Of a stretch of DNA of 64,000 nucleotides, positions 1 through 9,504 are shown piece by piece. The stretch comes from Nevskiales bacterium (GTDB lineage Bacteria; Pseudomonadota; Gammaproteobacteria; Nevskiales; Nevskiaceae). Under the pieces are notes generated by a model. That model was not told the DNA's origin, did no database searches, and saw only the letters and a list, made by a program, of their open reading frames with translations. Both the position numbers and the translations under genes were made by a program. The stretch lies in contig JAQVDP010000009.1 of the NCBI GenBank assembly GCA_028698335.1, positions 124,001 to 188,000 on the forward strand, written 5' to 3'. Numbering within the stretch: the stretch's first letter is position 1; each line of letters begins with the position of its first letter.

Positions 1-2957
1 TCTCGGTCTGGAACGGGAACAGCGAGAACGACAGTCTCAACGGGCTGGTGCTGGGTGCCGGCCTGGATGCGCGTCAGGTCGTGGTGCTCCGGACCGTGAC
101 CAAGTACCTGATCCAGACCGGGCTGCCCTACAGCAAGGCCTACATGGCGCGCCTGCTCAGGGAGCACGCCCCGATCGCGGGCCTGATCGTGCGGCTGTTC
201 GAGCTGCGCTTCGATCCGCAGCTCGACGATGTCGCCCGCGGCGACCGGGTCGCCGCGATCGAGCGCGAGCTCGAGGAGCGGCTCGATCAGGTCGCGACGC
301 TCGATGGCGATCGCGTGCTGCGCGCATTCGCGGCGGTGGTCTGGGCGACGCTGCGCACCAACTATTTCCAGCCCGCCGCGAACGGGGGATACAAGCCGTA
401 CGTCAGCCTGAAGATCGATCCGCACAAGGTGCCGGAGCTGCCGGCGCCGCGGCCGATGTTCGAGATTTTCGTCTACGCGCCGGAGGTCGAGGGGATTCAC
501 CTGCGTGGCGGCAAGGTCGCGCGCGGCGGCTTGCGCTGGTCCGACCGGTTGCAGGATTTCCGGACCGAGGTGCTGGGCCTGATGAAGGCGCAGATGGTCA
601 AGAACGCGGTCATCGTGCCGGTCGGCGCCAAGGGCGGTTTCGTGGTCAAGACCGGCGATTCGAGCAACCGCGAACGCTGGCTCGCACATGGCATCGAGTG
701 CTACCGGACCTTCCTGCGCGGGCTGCTCGACATCACCGACAACCGCGTCGGCGACGACATCGTCCCGCCGCCGGCGGTCATGCGCTACGACGGCGACGAT
801 CCCTATCTCGTCGTGGCGGCGGACAAGGGCACCGCGACGTTTTCGGACATCGCCAACAAGATGGCGGCCGAATACGGGTTCTGGCTCGGCGACGCCTTCG
901 CTTCGGGCGGCTCGGCCGGTTACGACCACAAGAAGATGGGGATCACCGCGCGTGGCGCGTGGGAGAGCGTCAAGCGCCATTTCCGCGAACAGACCCGCAC
1001 CGAAGCCGACGGCAGCGTGCGCGGCGGGATCGATATCCAGAGCGAGTCGATCAGCGTCGTCGGCATCGGCGACATGAGCGGCGACGTCTTCGGCAACGGC
1101 ATGCTGCTGTCGCGCCGGCTCAAGCTGGTCGCGGCCTTCGACCACCGGCACATCTTCATCGATCCGGACCCGGACCCGGAACGGGCGTTCCAGGAACGCG
1201 AGCGCCTGTTCGGCCTGCCGCGGTCGTCCTGGGCCGACTACGACACCGCGGTGCTGTCACCCGGCGGCGGGATCTATCCGCGCTCGGCGAAGTCGATCCA
1301 GCTCTCAGAGGAGGCCCGCAAGGTACTGGACATCCGCCAGGAACAGCTCACCCCGACGGCGCTGATCAGGGCCCTGCTCAAGGCGCCGGTGGATCTGCTG
1401 TGGAACGGGGGCATCGGCACCTACGTCAAGGGACAGCACGAGTCCAACCAGGATTGCGGTGACCGCGCCAACGACGCGGTGCGGATCAATGGCCGCGAGC
1501 TGCGCTGCGCGGTGGTCGGCGAGGGGGGCAACCTCGGGCTGACCCAGCTCGGGCGCATCGAGTACGCGCTCGAGGGTTGCGAGGGGCGTGGCGGCCGCGT
1601 CAACGCCGACTTCATCGACAATGCCGGCGGGGTCCACAGCTCGGATCTCGAGGTCAACATCAAGATCGTGCTGAACCGGTTGCTGGCCGAGCAGGGCCTG
1701 ACCCGGGAGGTCCGCGATCCGTTCCTGGCGCAGATGACCGAGAACGTCGTGACCATGGTGCTCGACGACAACTACGTGCAGTCGCTTGCGATCAGCCTGA
1801 TGCAGCGCGAGGCGCTGGAGCGTCTCGACGAGCACGGCAACCTGATGCGCACGCTGGAGCGCGACGGCCTGCTGGTGCGCGCGGTCGAATACCTGCCGGA
1901 CGAGGAAGGCCTCGCGGACCGCCGCGCCGCCGGCGCCGGCCTGACCCGGCCCGAGCTGTCGGTGATGCTGTCCTACGCCAAGATCTCCCTGTTCGACGCC
2001 GTCGCCCAGTCGGAAGTCCCGGACGACCCGTTCCTGGAGCGCGACCTGCTCGCGTATTTCCCGGAACCGATGCTGGCGCGTTTCGGCGAAGAGCTGCCCA
2101 GGCACCGGCTGCGGCGCGAGATCATCGCCACCATCCTCGCCAACGCGGTCGTCAACCGCATGGGCTGCGCGTTCGTCCACCGCTTCGCCGAGGATCACGG
2201 CGTGGCGCGCGCCGAGGTCGTCAAGGCGTACGCGATCGCCCACGAGATTCTCGACGGGGATCGCTACTGGTTGCCGATCCAGGCGCTGGACCTGAAGATG
2301 CCCGCGGCACCGCAGCTGCGCCTGTTCAGCCGCACGATCGGCTTGATGAAACATGCGACCACCTGGCTGCTGAACAACCAGTGGGGCTCGCGCCCGATGC
2401 ACGAGGCGATCGACACCTTCAAGCAGCCGATCGCGGAGATCTGCACCTGGTTGCCGGAGATCCTGCCGGAGAGTTACCGCGCGGACTGGGACCGTGCCGT
2501 CTCCGGCATGGTCGACGACGGCGCGCCGGAGCCGCTGGCGCGCCAGCTCGCCAATACCATGGTGCTCGGCAGCGCGATGGACATCGTCCAGCTCGCCGCG
2601 CAGAAGCAGGTCGAGCTGCGCGAGGCGGCAAGCCTGTATTTCCTGGTCGGCGACCGCCTCAAGATCCTGTGGCTGCTGTCCTCGACCGTCGGGTTCCAGG
2701 TCGCCAGCAAGTGGCAGGCCCTGGCGCGCTACAACCTGCGGGAGGACATCTATCTGCTGCACTACCGGCTGGCCGGCCGCATCCTCGATCAGGCCGGCGA
2801 TACGCCGGAGGCGCGCTTCGACGCCTGGACCCAGGCGCACGAGGCCAGGGTCCGCTTCGGCATGCAGCGCATGCAGGAGCTGCAGTCGCTCGGCACGCAG
2901 GACTTCATGACGCTGGCGGTCGGCGTGCGCGAGTTGCGCAAGCTCAGGGCCCTCTGA
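1..2957 (+). CDS. gdhB: NAD-specific glutamate dehydrogenase, large (180-kDa) type, 5'-truncated
   Basis: Oxidative deamination of glutamate to 2-oxoglutarate with NAD; cytoplasmic. The reading frame is open from base 3, so the gene begins outside the window. About 984 of the roughly 1600 residues usual for this family are visible: the catalytic core and C-terminal region. The core is recognisable from the glycine-rich stretch GGKVARGGLRWSDR (around base 510), the following VKNAVIVPVGAKGGFV segment and the later GEGGNLGLTQLGRIE block. The N-terminal ACT-like regulatory part is missing only because of the window edge. No start can be assigned. This enzyme class works in glutamate catabolism, which fits the amino-acid-degrading operons further along. 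Family assignment is secure; the symbol is the usual one for this type. Confidence 0.95.
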   Translation, partial: SVWNGNSENDSLNGLVLGAGLDARQVVVLRTVTKYLIQTGLPYSKAYMARLLREHAPIAGLIVRLFELRFDPQLDDVARGDRVAAIERELEERLDQVATLDGDRVLRAFAAVVWATLRTNYFQPAANGGYKPYVSLKIDPHKVPELPAPRPMFEIFVYAPEVEGIHLRGGKVARGGLRWSDRLQDFRTEVLGLMKAQMVKNAVIVPVGAKGGFVVKTGDSSNRERWLAHGIECYRTFLRGLLDITDNRVGDDIVPPPAVMRYDGDDPYLVVAADKGTATFSDIANKMAAEYGFWLGDAFASGGSAGYDHKKMGITARGAWESVKRHFREQTRTEADGSVRGGIDIQSESISVVGIGDMSGDVFGNGMLLSRRLKLVAAFDHRHIFIDPDPDPERAFQERERLFGLPRSSWADYDTAVLSPGGGIYPRSAKSIQLSEEARKVLDIRQEQLTPTALIRALLKAPVDLLWNGGIGTYVKGQHESNQDCGDRANDAVRINGRELRCAVVGEGGNLGLTQLGRIEYALEGCEGRGGRVNADFIDNAGGVHSSDLEVNIKIVLNRLLAEQGLTREVRDPFLAQMTENVVTMVLDDNYVQSLAISLMQREALERLDEHGNLMRTLERDGLLVRAVEYLPDEEGLADRRAAGAGLTRPELSVMLSYAKISLFDAVAQSEVPDDPFLERDLLAYFPEPMLARFGEELPRHRLRREIIATILANAVVNRMGCAFVHRFAEDHGVARAEVVKAYAIAHEILDGDRYWLPIQALDLKMPAAPQLRLFSRTIGLMKHATTWLLNNQWGSRPMHEAIDTFKQPIAEICTWLPEILPESYRADWDRAVSGMVDDGAPEPLARQLANTMVLGSAMDIVQLAAQKQVELREAASLYFLVGDRLKILWLLSSTVGFQVASKWQALARYNLREDIYLLHYRLAGRILDQAGDTPEARFDAWTQAHEARVRFGMQRMQELQSLGTQDFMTLAVGVRELRKLRAL

Positions 2958-2996
2958 GCCACGGCGCCGTCGCGCGCCGGGCTCCGTCGCTGTGGT

Positions 2997-3458
2997 TCAG
3001 AGTTGTTGCGGCAGCGCGGCGCGGATCTGCCCGACGTCGCTGTCGATCAGCCGGTGATGCACCTCGCCGGCGACACGGTCGCGGCAGGGGGTGCTGAGTT
3101 CCGCGCGCAGCAGGCCCAGAAAATGCGGTTCGGCGATCAGGTACAGGCTGCCGAGCGCGTTGTCGTTGCGCAGTTCGTCGAGGCGGTGGGCGAGTGCCTT
3201 GGCGAAGCGCTGGGCTTCGTGCTCCGTGGCCGGCGTGCCGCCGGTCGGTGCGCCTTCGCGATAGCCCGAACCGATGGTGAGGCCGGCGGAATCGCTGACC
3301 AGATCATGGTTGCGCAGCCGGCCTTCGGGATGCGCCACGGATTCGATCGGGGCGAGCGCGGCGTCGGCGTCTTCGCAGGCATAGAACCGGGCTTCGGAAC
3401 GATCGGCAACCAGAACGACGATGGGGCCCTTGCGGCCGGTTTCGGCGGCGTAAGTCAT
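2997..3458 (-). CDS. Host_attach family protein (AtsE-like), possibly oxygen-regulated
   Basis: 153 residues of the Host_attach domain family, named after a plant-attachment locus but without a known biochemical activity. Recognisable parts are the N-terminal strand VVLVADRSEARFY, the Arg/His-rich middle and the C-terminal segment IAEPHFLGLLRAEL, which resembles eRF1/Pelota-like folds. I chose the ATG at 3458 because GAGG sits 6 nt upstream; an in-frame start 11 codons earlier has no such signal. An FNR/Anr-type box lies 67 nt upstream of the start (centre to ATG), placing a plausible transcription start about 26 nt before the ATG. The gene stands alone, facing the end of glutamate dehydrogenase. 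Any role in low-oxygen physiology is inference. Confidence 0.8.
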   Translation of the reverse strand: MTYAAETGRKGPIVVLVADRSEARFYACEDADAALAPIESVAHPEGRLRNHDLVSDSAGLTIGSGYREGAPTGGTPATEHEAQRFAKALAHRLDELRNDNALGSLYLIAEPHFLGLLRAELSTPCRDRVAGEVHHRLIDSDVGQIRAALPQQL

Positions 3459-3518
3459 GACGTGCCTCGCAAGCTGGAAGCGGGAACGCATCGTCGCTCC
3501 GCCGCCGCGGTGCCCGCG

Positions 3519-3532
3519 TTGACCTGTATCAA
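3519..3532 (-). promoter_or_regulatory. FNR/Anr/DNR-type box upstream of the Host_attach gene
   Basis: On the minus strand the site reads TTGAT-ACAG-GTCAA, one base from the perfect TTGAT-N4-ATCAA consensus and identical in arms to the common Anr form TTGAT-N4-GTCAA. If it acts as a class II activator site (-41.5), transcription would start near 3484. A poor -10-like hexamer GACGAT falls 31-36 nt from the box centre. There is no FNR gene in the window. Confidence 0.65.
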
Positions 3533-3557
3533 ATCGGGTTCGATACGCGGGGCGGGA

Positions 3558-4307
3558 TCAGGCCGGTCGCATCGGCAGGTCGACGTGATCCAGGGTGGGG
3601 ACGACGGCCAGCGCGCCGTCGAAGTCCTGGCCTTGCGTGTACAGGCTGGGCGTCACCAGGGTCGCGATGCCGGCGGCGCGCGCGGATCGCAGCCCCGCCG
3701 TGCTGTCCTCGATGGCGAGGCAGGCTGCCGGCGGCAGCTGCAGCGCGTCGAGTACGGCATGGTAGACGTCGGGCGCCGGCTTCTTCGCCGCGACCATGTC
3801 GCCGGCGGCGATACAGGCGAAGCGGCCGGGGCCGTCGTCGCCCAGCGTGTGGCGCAGCAGGCCGTCGACATTGTCCGGCGAGGTCGTGGTCGCGATCGCG
3901 AGCAGGAGCCCGCGCTCGCGGCAGGCGTCGAGCCAGGCCCGCACGCCGGGACGCAGCGCGATGCTGCCGCTGCGCAACAGCTCCACGTAGCGGCGGGTCT
4001 TGCGTCGATGCAGGTCCTGGACCCAGTCATTCCCGGCGCCCGGTGGGGTCCGGGCGCCGGGTCGGCGGGTCGTTTGCAGGTAATGGCGGATCCGCTCCTT
4101 GCCGCCGGTCACCCGCAGCAGCGCGCGGTAGTCGTCCTGGCTCCAGTGCCAGTCGAGACCGGCCTCGACGAAGCTCGCGTTGAACGCTTCGCGATGCAGC
4201 TCCTCGGTCTCCGCCAGCGTGCCGTCGACGTCGAAGATGATCGCCTTGAGCGGATGCGGCCAGGCCGGCTGCACCCCGTTGCCGGCGGTCGCGCCGGGAC
4301 GACTCAC
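3558..4307 (-). CDS. cbbY: CbbY-type HAD phosphatase (xylulose-1,5-bisphosphate phosphatase-like)
   Basis: HAD-superfamily phosphatase. CbbY proteins dephosphorylate xylulose-1,5-bisphosphate, an inhibitory side product of RuBisCO. The protein opens with the nucleophile motif [16 protein letters not shown] and continues with [15 protein letters not shown] and VTGGKERI, wording typical of CbbY rather than of Gph or beta-phosphoglucomutase. Motif III lysine ([10 protein letters not shown]) and motif IV ([12 protein letters not shown]) are present. I start it at the GTG whose GTGA overlaps the TGA of the upstream aldolase gene, giving 249 residues; this implies translational coupling and a two-gene operon with the aldolase. 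No RuBisCO gene lies in the window, so a Calvin-cycle role is suggested by family and neighbour only. Confidence 0.85.
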   Translation of the reverse strand: MSRPGATAGNGVQPAWPHPLKAIIFDVDGTLAETEELHREAFNASFVEAGLDWHWSQDDYRALLRVTGGKERIRHYLQTTRRPGARTPPGAGNDWVQDLHRRKTRRYVELLRSGSIALRPGVRAWLDACRERGLLLAIATTTSPDNVDGLLRHTLGDDGPGRFACIAAGDMVAAKKPAPDVYHAVLDALQLPPAACLAIEDSTAGLRSARAAGIATLVTPSLYTQGQDFDGALAVVPTLDHVDLPMRPA

Positions 4308-5383
4308 GCGGCGGCGTTCATCGCCGGGCGCGCCGTGAGCTGGCCGTCGCGATAGAGCCGCGCCATTTCCGCCAGGCCGATGGCCTTGATCTTGGACGCC
4401 TGTCCGGCGGTGCCGAAGTCCTCGTAGCGTTGCCGGCACAGGTCGCGCATCGCGTCCATTGCCGGTTTCAGGAACTTGCGCGGATCGAACTCCGCGGTCT
4501 TGCTCTGCGCGACCTTGCGGAACTGGGCCGCCATCGCCAGCCGGCAATCCGTGTCGATGTTGACCTTGCGCACGCCGTACTTGATGCCGGCCTGGATCTC
4601 GGCGACAGGGACGCCCCAGGTCTGCGGCATCTCGCCGCCCCAGCGGTTGAACTCGTCCTGCAGCTCCTGCGGGACCGACGACGAACCGTGCATCACCATG
4701 TGCAGGTTCGGCATCTTCTCGTGGATTGCACGCACCACGTCCATCGCCAGAATCGCGCCGTCCGGTTTGCGCGAGAACTTGTAGGCGCCGTGGCTGGTGC
4801 CCATCGCGATGGCCAGCGCGTCGACCTGGGTCGCCTGGACGAAGGCGACGGCCTGATCGGGGTCGGTCAGGAGCTGGTCGTGCGACAGCTTGCCCTCGGC
4901 GCCATGGCCGTCCTCCTTTTCGCCTTCGCCGGTTTCCAGCGATCCCAGGCAGCCGAGTTCGCCTTCGACCGAGACGCCGACGGCGTGTGCCGTCTCGGTG
5001 ACCCGCCGCGTGATCGCGACGTTGTAGTCGTAGCTCGCCGGGGTCTTGGCGTCGGCTTCGAGCGAGCCGTCCATCATCACGCTGGTGAAGCCGTGCTGGA
5101 TCGCCGAGAAGCAGGTGGCCTCGTTGTTGCCGTGATCCTGGTGCAGGCAGACCGGAATCTCGGGATAGATCTGCTCGACCGCCTCGACCATCTTCTCCAG
5201 CATGATGTCGCCGGCATAGCTGCGGGCGCCGCGGCTGGCCTGCAGGATCACCGGCGCATCGACTGCGCGTGCCGCGTCCATGATCGCGAGCACCTGCTCC
5301 ATGTTGTTGATGTTGAAGGCAGGAACGCCATAGCCGTGTTCGGCGGCGTGGTCGAGCAGCTGTCGGAGCGTGATGCGGGCCAT
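4304..5383 (-). CDS. fba: Class II fructose-bisphosphate aldolase, Calvin-cycle subtype
   Basis: Zinc-dependent reversible cleavage of fructose-1,6-bisphosphate (and, in this subtype, sedoheptulose-1,7-bisphosphate). 359 residues from the ATG at 5383, the start of the family-typical [19 protein letters not shown]; upstream in-frame codons do not resemble the family and are left out. GAGG precedes the ATG. Metal-binding and catalytic signatures visible are VCLHQDHG, then [18 protein letters not shown] spacing and the phosphate-binding KVNIDTD segment. It precedes and overlaps cbbY by 4 nt. The AT-rich stretch 5540-5580 upstream probably contains its promoter and an inverted CTAAA/TTTAG repeat. 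A second, class I aldolase is encoded at 31418-32314. Confidence 0.93.
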   Translation of the reverse strand: MARITLRQLLDHAAEHGYGVPAFNINNMEQVLAIMDAARAVDAPVILQASRGARSYAGDIMLEKMVEAVEQIYPEIPVCLHQDHGNNEATCFSAIQHGFTSVMMDGSLEADAKTPASYDYNVAITRRVTETAHAVGVSVEGELGCLGSLETGEGEKEDGHGAEGKLSHDQLLTDPDQAVAFVQATQVDALAIAMGTSHGAYKFSRKPDGAILAMDVVRAIHEKMPNLHMVMHGSSSVPQELQDEFNRWGGEMPQTWGVPVAEIQAGIKYGVRKVNIDTDCRLAMAAQFRKVAQSKTAEFDPRKFLKPAMDAMRDLCRQRYEDFGTAGQASKIKAIGLAEMARLYRDGQLTARPAMNAAA

Positions 5384-5638
5384 GCTGGGGTGTCCTCGGT
5401 CAGGTGGGGGCCGATGGTAGCGCCTTGTCGGCAGGACGTCTCGCCCGGGCGGTGCTGCGTGCGGGTGCCGGCGGAGGCGTGCACCGGCGACGCCGGCGTG
5501 GCGTGGTCCGACTTGACGGTAGCGCCGCCCTTGCGTCAAGACAAACTAAATATTGTTGATGCCGCTTTAGATTATTTTTGAAACAGGTCCGGGCTCCGGC
5601 GTGTCGCCGCCGGAACCGTCGCCGGATATCGGCGGGAA

Positions 5639-6181
<543 letters not shown>

Positions 6182-6451
6182 GGGGTCTGGATCCGACAGT
6201 GGGCTTCCGGCAGGGACGAGCATAATGCGCCGGAGTCGCGCGTTGACCAAGCAGCGGCTCGTGCCCGGCGACCCGCGTGGACGCAGTTCAGGCGTTGCGG
6301 ATCGATACGTCGTTTGCGCGCCGTGGTCCCAGGCGGAGAGGCATCTGATGCAGGAGTGCTGTTGCGCCGCGGGTCGGGATGGCATGCTCTGCCGCATGCC
6401 GATCCGTCCAGGTTCCCGTTGGATTGAGTGCGCTGCCGTGGAGGCCCCCCG

Positions 6452-6655
6452 ATGAGCGCGGCGCCGCTGTTGTGGAGCGTGCTGTTCGGGTCGATCGGCT
6501 TCGGGTTCTTTCTATACGGCAAGCGGCAGGCGGCGATCGTGCCGCTGCTGTGCGGCCTGTTGCTGATGGTCTACCCGTTCTTCGTTTCCAACACGATCCT
6601 GCTGGTCTTGGTTGGCGTGGCGCTGACCGCTGCTCCGTATTTCTTCCGGCGCTGA
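6452..6655 (+). CDS. Small two-helix inner-membrane protein
   Basis: 67 residues starting at the ATG at 6452, preceded by GGAG at 8 nt. Hydrophobic segments are residues 5-20 (LLWSVLFGSIGFGFFLYG) and about 25-60, the latter rich enough for two short helices separated by the motif YPFFVSN. The C-terminus is basic (FFRR). Similar short proteins occur widely in gammaproteobacteria and are sometimes labelled amino-acid transport proteins without experimental basis. No function is assigned. It is followed by a strong inverted repeat that probably ends transcription from both sides. Confidence 0.75.
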   Translation: MSAAPLLWSVLFGSIGFGFFLYGKRQAAIVPLLCGLLLMVYPFFVSNTILLVLVGVALTAAPYFFRR

Positions 6656-6710
6656 ATCCGGCAGCGGCAGGGTCGCGTCGGGTGGAGCCATGCGACGGCG
6701 CTGCATGAGA

Positions 6711-6743
6711 ACGCCCCCGCCGGCGGTTCGTCGGCGGGGGCGT
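6711..6743. terminator. 12-bp perfect stem-loop, probable bidirectional terminator
   Basis: ACGCCCCCGCCG and its exact complement are separated by 9 nt, between the convergent ends of the small membrane protein and the peroxidase gene. Neither side has a clear T-run, so efficiency is uncertain. Confidence 0.55.
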
Positions 6744-6763
6744 CTGCGGATGGTGGACGTGCG

Positions 6764-8338
6764 CTAGAGCGGCGATCCGTGAATGTCGATCGCGTCGACC
6801 TGCTGGCCGTCCGGGCCGCCGTCGCGTGGCGGGATCCACCGGCCGATGCAGTCCGGGTCGGCGGCGCAGGCATCGGTCAGGGTCTGCAGGAAGGCGACGA
6901 TGTCCGCGACCTGTCCGTCGCTGAGCGGGACCGGCTGCAGGGCGCGGCGCCCGGCGGCGCGGTCGGCGTCCAGCTTCGCCAGGGCGGCATCGTTGTTGGC
7001 GCGCGCGTTCGGGTACAGCGCCGCGCAGTCGTCCCGGCGCATGTCGCTGAACGGCGGCAGGCGGCACCAGCCGGCGCGATCGATGAAGTCGTGCACGCTG
7101 CGTTGCGGATCGCGGTAGTGGCGGACCACGTCGGTCAGCGTGGCGTAGGCGCCGGCGTGGCCGTAGGGTGCGGTGAGCGCGACGTTGAGCAGCGACGGCG
7201 TGCGGAAGGCGTAGCGGTCGGCGTCGTCGCCGGTTTCGCGGGCGCGGCCGAAGTCGTCGTCACCGGTGTCGCCGTCGCCCTTGCCGGGGCCGATCTGCGG
7301 GAACACCGCGGTGTGGAAGTTCTGATCCGTGAACAGGTCGCCGCGATGGCAGCCGCTGCAGCCGGCACCGCCGTCGGCGAGAGGTGTCAGGAACAGCAGG
7401 GCCCCGCGTTTGGCCGCCGCCGGAATCGCGTCGGTGGCGCCGCCGACGTAGGCGTGCCACGGCGTGTCGACGAACAGTTGCGAGCGTTCGTAGGCGGCGA
7501 GCGCGGTGGCGATGTTGGCGTAGGTGACGAGCGCTTCGGGGGCGTCGGCGACGCCGAAGGCGTGCTCGAACAACGGGAGCCACCGGTTCGGCGCGAGCTC
7601 GCCGGCGCCTTCGCCGTAGTCGCCGATGCGCTGTGCCAGGCGGCTGCGGACCGTGTCGCGGTCCGCGCCCGGCAGCAGATGGCCGAGCATCTCGTCGGTG
7701 GAGGTGACCGGGAAGCGCGCCTGCGCCGCGGTCAGGGTGTCGCCGGCATCCGGATCGGCCGCGCCGAAGGCGCTGTCCGGCGTGCGGATCGGCGTTCCGG
7801 CGCCGTTGCTGCCGGGCGTGACGTTCAGGCTCTCGACGCGGCCGTCGAGGAACAGTGCGTCGTCCATCAGGGCGACGTTGAAGGTGGTCGGCGCATTGCG
7901 CGGAACCCGCACGACGCCGTCCGCCGCCGCGCGCCCCGGACCGAGCAGTGCCGGGTCGATGGCGCCGACGCCGATCGACAGCGCCAGCGCGTCGGCGCCG
8001 GCCAGATCCGGGTGGTGGCAGCTGACGCAGGCCGAATCGAGGTCGCCGCCGAGGCTGCGCGAGAAGAACAGGCGCATGCCGAGCTGCGGCAGGGGCGCAT
8101 CAATGTCCGGGACCGCGACGCCGGCGGCGGGTTGCGCGCTCAGTTGCAGGGCGTCGATCCGTTCGCGCAGCTGCGTGTCGAGCGGAGAGGGCGCCGCGGT
8201 CATGGTCTGGGCATCGGCGGCAACGGCGGGGTCCGATCCTCCGCCGCCGCCACAGGCGGCAAGGGCCAGCGACAGCCCCGTGATCATTGGCAGGCGCCCG
8301 CCGGGCGCGCCGCGGCGGACATACGTTGTTTTCGACAT
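6764..8338 (-). CDS. Di-heme cytochrome c peroxidase/MauG-family lipoprotein
   Basis: 524 residues from the ATG at 8338, which has GGAG 8 nt upstream. The signal sequence ends in a lipobox, LALAAC, with the lipidated cysteine at residue 29, followed by a Gly run; the protein should be anchored in the periplasm. Two c-type heme sites are visible: CVSCH (C104, C107, H108) and CSGCH (C327, C330, H331), the arrangement of bacterial di-heme peroxidases and MauG-like oxidases. C-terminal PYGHAGAYATLTDVVRHY is the usual distal segment of the family. Expected role: peroxide reduction using a cytochrome c or cupredoxin donor, or oxidation of an unknown substrate. It is divergent from a LysR regulator, and a perfect FNR box lies 189 nt upstream; peroxidases of this family are often FNR/Anr-controlled. 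Confidence 0.88.
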   Translation of the reverse strand: MSKTTYVRRGAPGGRLPMITGLSLALAACGGGGGSDPAVAADAQTMTAAPSPLDTQLRERIDALQLSAQPAAGVAVPDIDAPLPQLGMRLFFSRSLGGDLDSACVSCHHPDLAGADALALSIGVGAIDPALLGPGRAAADGVVRVPRNAPTTFNVALMDDALFLDGRVESLNVTPGSNGAGTPIRTPDSAFGAADPDAGDTLTAAQARFPVTSTDEMLGHLLPGADRDTVRSRLAQRIGDYGEGAGELAPNRWLPLFEHAFGVADAPEALVTYANIATALAAYERSQLFVDTPWHAYVGGATDAIPAAAKRGALLFLTPLADGGAGCSGCHRGDLFTDQNFHTAVFPQIGPGKGDGDTGDDDFGRARETGDDADRYAFRTPSLLNVALTAPYGHAGAYATLTDVVRHYRDPQRSVHDFIDRAGWCRLPPFSDMRRDDCAALYPNARANNDAALAKLDADRAAGRRALQPVPLSDGQVADIVAFLQTLTDACAADPDCIGRWIPPRDGGPDGQQVDAIDIHGSPL

Positions 8339-8526
8339 TGTTGGATCTCCATCCCTGGTGGGCACCCGGACGAGCCTAGGGACGGACTGTGCGGTAAATG
8401 TGGGGAAAGCGCGCAAATTGTCTGGGGTTGTTGCGATTGCGCAGACCGGCCGGGCGCGGTGTCGGCGAAACGGTGTCGAGGCGCCATCCACGCTCTGTCG
8501 GGGCGTTCAGCAATATTGAAGATCTC

Positions 8527-8540
8527 TTGATTCGGATCAA
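8527..8540. promoter_or_regulatory. Perfect FNR/Anr box between peroxidase and LysR genes
   Basis: TTGAT-TCGG-ATCAA matches the FNR consensus in all ten defined positions. It lies 20 nt before the LysR start codon and 189 nt before the peroxidase start, in an AT-rich patch (8510-8550). Activation of LysR from this position is implausible because the site would overlap its promoter; repression of LysR or activation of the peroxidase with a long leader are the alternatives. No convincing -10 is visible at the class II distance on the minus strand. Confidence 0.7.
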
Positions 8541-8560
8541 AAACAATTTAGTCTGGGCGC

Positions 8561-9493
8561 ATGCCGAATCTGACCCTCAAGCAGTTGCGCGCGGTGGCCG
8601 AGATCGTCCGCCACGGTACGATCACGCGGGCCGCGGCGCAGATGCACGTGACGCCGGCGGCGCTGACCGCGCGCCTCAAGCAGCTCGAGGACGAGGTGGG
8701 GCTGGCGCTGTTCGACCGCACCGGTAGCGGCTTGCGGGTGACCGAGGCCGGCCGGCGCATGCTGGTCGCGGTGGAGGAAGTCGAGTCCGTGCTGCAGCGC
8801 TGCGTCGAGGAGCTCGATGCGATCAAGGGCGTGCGGGCGGGGCGGGTGTCGGTCGCGGTGGTGTCGACCGCGAAGTACTTCGCGCCGCGGCTGATCGGCG
8901 CGTTCGCCCGCCGCCATCCGGGCGTCGACGTGCGGCTGACCGTCGGCAACCGCGAGGCGACACTCGCCGCGCTGCGCGACCATGCGGTCGATCTGGCGAT
9001 CATGGGACGCCCCGGTGCCGAGTTCGCCACCGACAGCCGGACCTTCGGCGAGCATCCGATGGTGATCGTCGCCGCGCCGGAGCACCCGCTGAGCCGGCGT
9101 CGCAAGGTCCCGCTACCGGCCCTGGCGGGCGAGCGCTTCCTGGTGCGCGAGCCGGGTTCCGGTACGCGGGCGACGTTCGAGCGCCTGGCCGGGCGCATCG
9201 CCGCGGATGGCGGCGTCCAGATCGGGATGGAGATCGACAGCAACGAGACGATCAAGCAGGCGGTGATGGCGGGCCTCGGGATCGCGCTGATCTCCGCGCA
9301 CACGATCGAGGCCGAGCTCGAAGCCGGACGGCTGGTCGTGCTCAACGTCGAGGACCTGCCGATCCTGCGGCACTGGCTGCTGGTCCGCCGCGCCGACCAC
9401 GCGCTGGGACCGGGCGCGCAGGCGTTCTGGTCCTTCGTGCTCGACGAAGGGCGCGGCCTGTTGCCGCAGCGGCGCTTCCGCGCCGCGCGCTGA
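8561..9493 (+). CDS. LysR-family transcriptional regulator, CbbR-like
   Basis: 310 residues: winged helix-turn-helix at about 5-62 (LKQLRAVAEIVRHGTITRAA, then LTARLKQLEDEVGLALFDR) and a periplasmic-binding-like effector domain from about 90. The wording STAKYFAPRLIGAFARRHPG, VGNREATLAAL, DLAIMGRP and VREPGSGTR is that of CbbR, the regulator of Calvin-cycle operons that senses metabolites such as phosphoenolpyruvate or NADPH. It does not adjoin cbb genes here; the nearest are cbbY and fba, 3 kb away. LysR proteins usually control the divergent gene, in this case the di-heme peroxidase. Family is sure; the target is inferred. Confidence 0.9.
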   Translation: MPNLTLKQLRAVAEIVRHGTITRAAAQMHVTPAALTARLKQLEDEVGLALFDRTGSGLRVTEAGRRMLVAVEEVESVLQRCVEELDAIKGVRAGRVSVAVVSTAKYFAPRLIGAFARRHPGVDVRLTVGNREATLAALRDHAVDLAIMGRPGAEFATDSRTFGEHPMVIVAAPEHPLSRRRKVPLPALAGERFLVREPGSGTRATFERLAGRIAADGGVQIGMEIDSNETIKQAVMAGLGIALISAHTIEAELEAGRLVVLNVEDLPILRHWLLVRRADHALGPGAQAFWSFVLDEGRGLLPQRRFRAAR

Positions 9494-9504
9494 CCTGAAG
9501 CCCC

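Noticed and set aside
1305..2840. 511-codon open frame antisense to glutamate dehydrogenase, and many similar long antisense frames throughout
   Set aside because: High GC removes stop codons in shadow frames; products are Arg/Ala/Pro/Gly-rich, match no family and lie wholly inside clearly real genes.
5588..5623. Terminator downstream of moaB
   Set aside because: GC-rich inverted repeats occur, but pairing is ambiguous and the T-run is poor.
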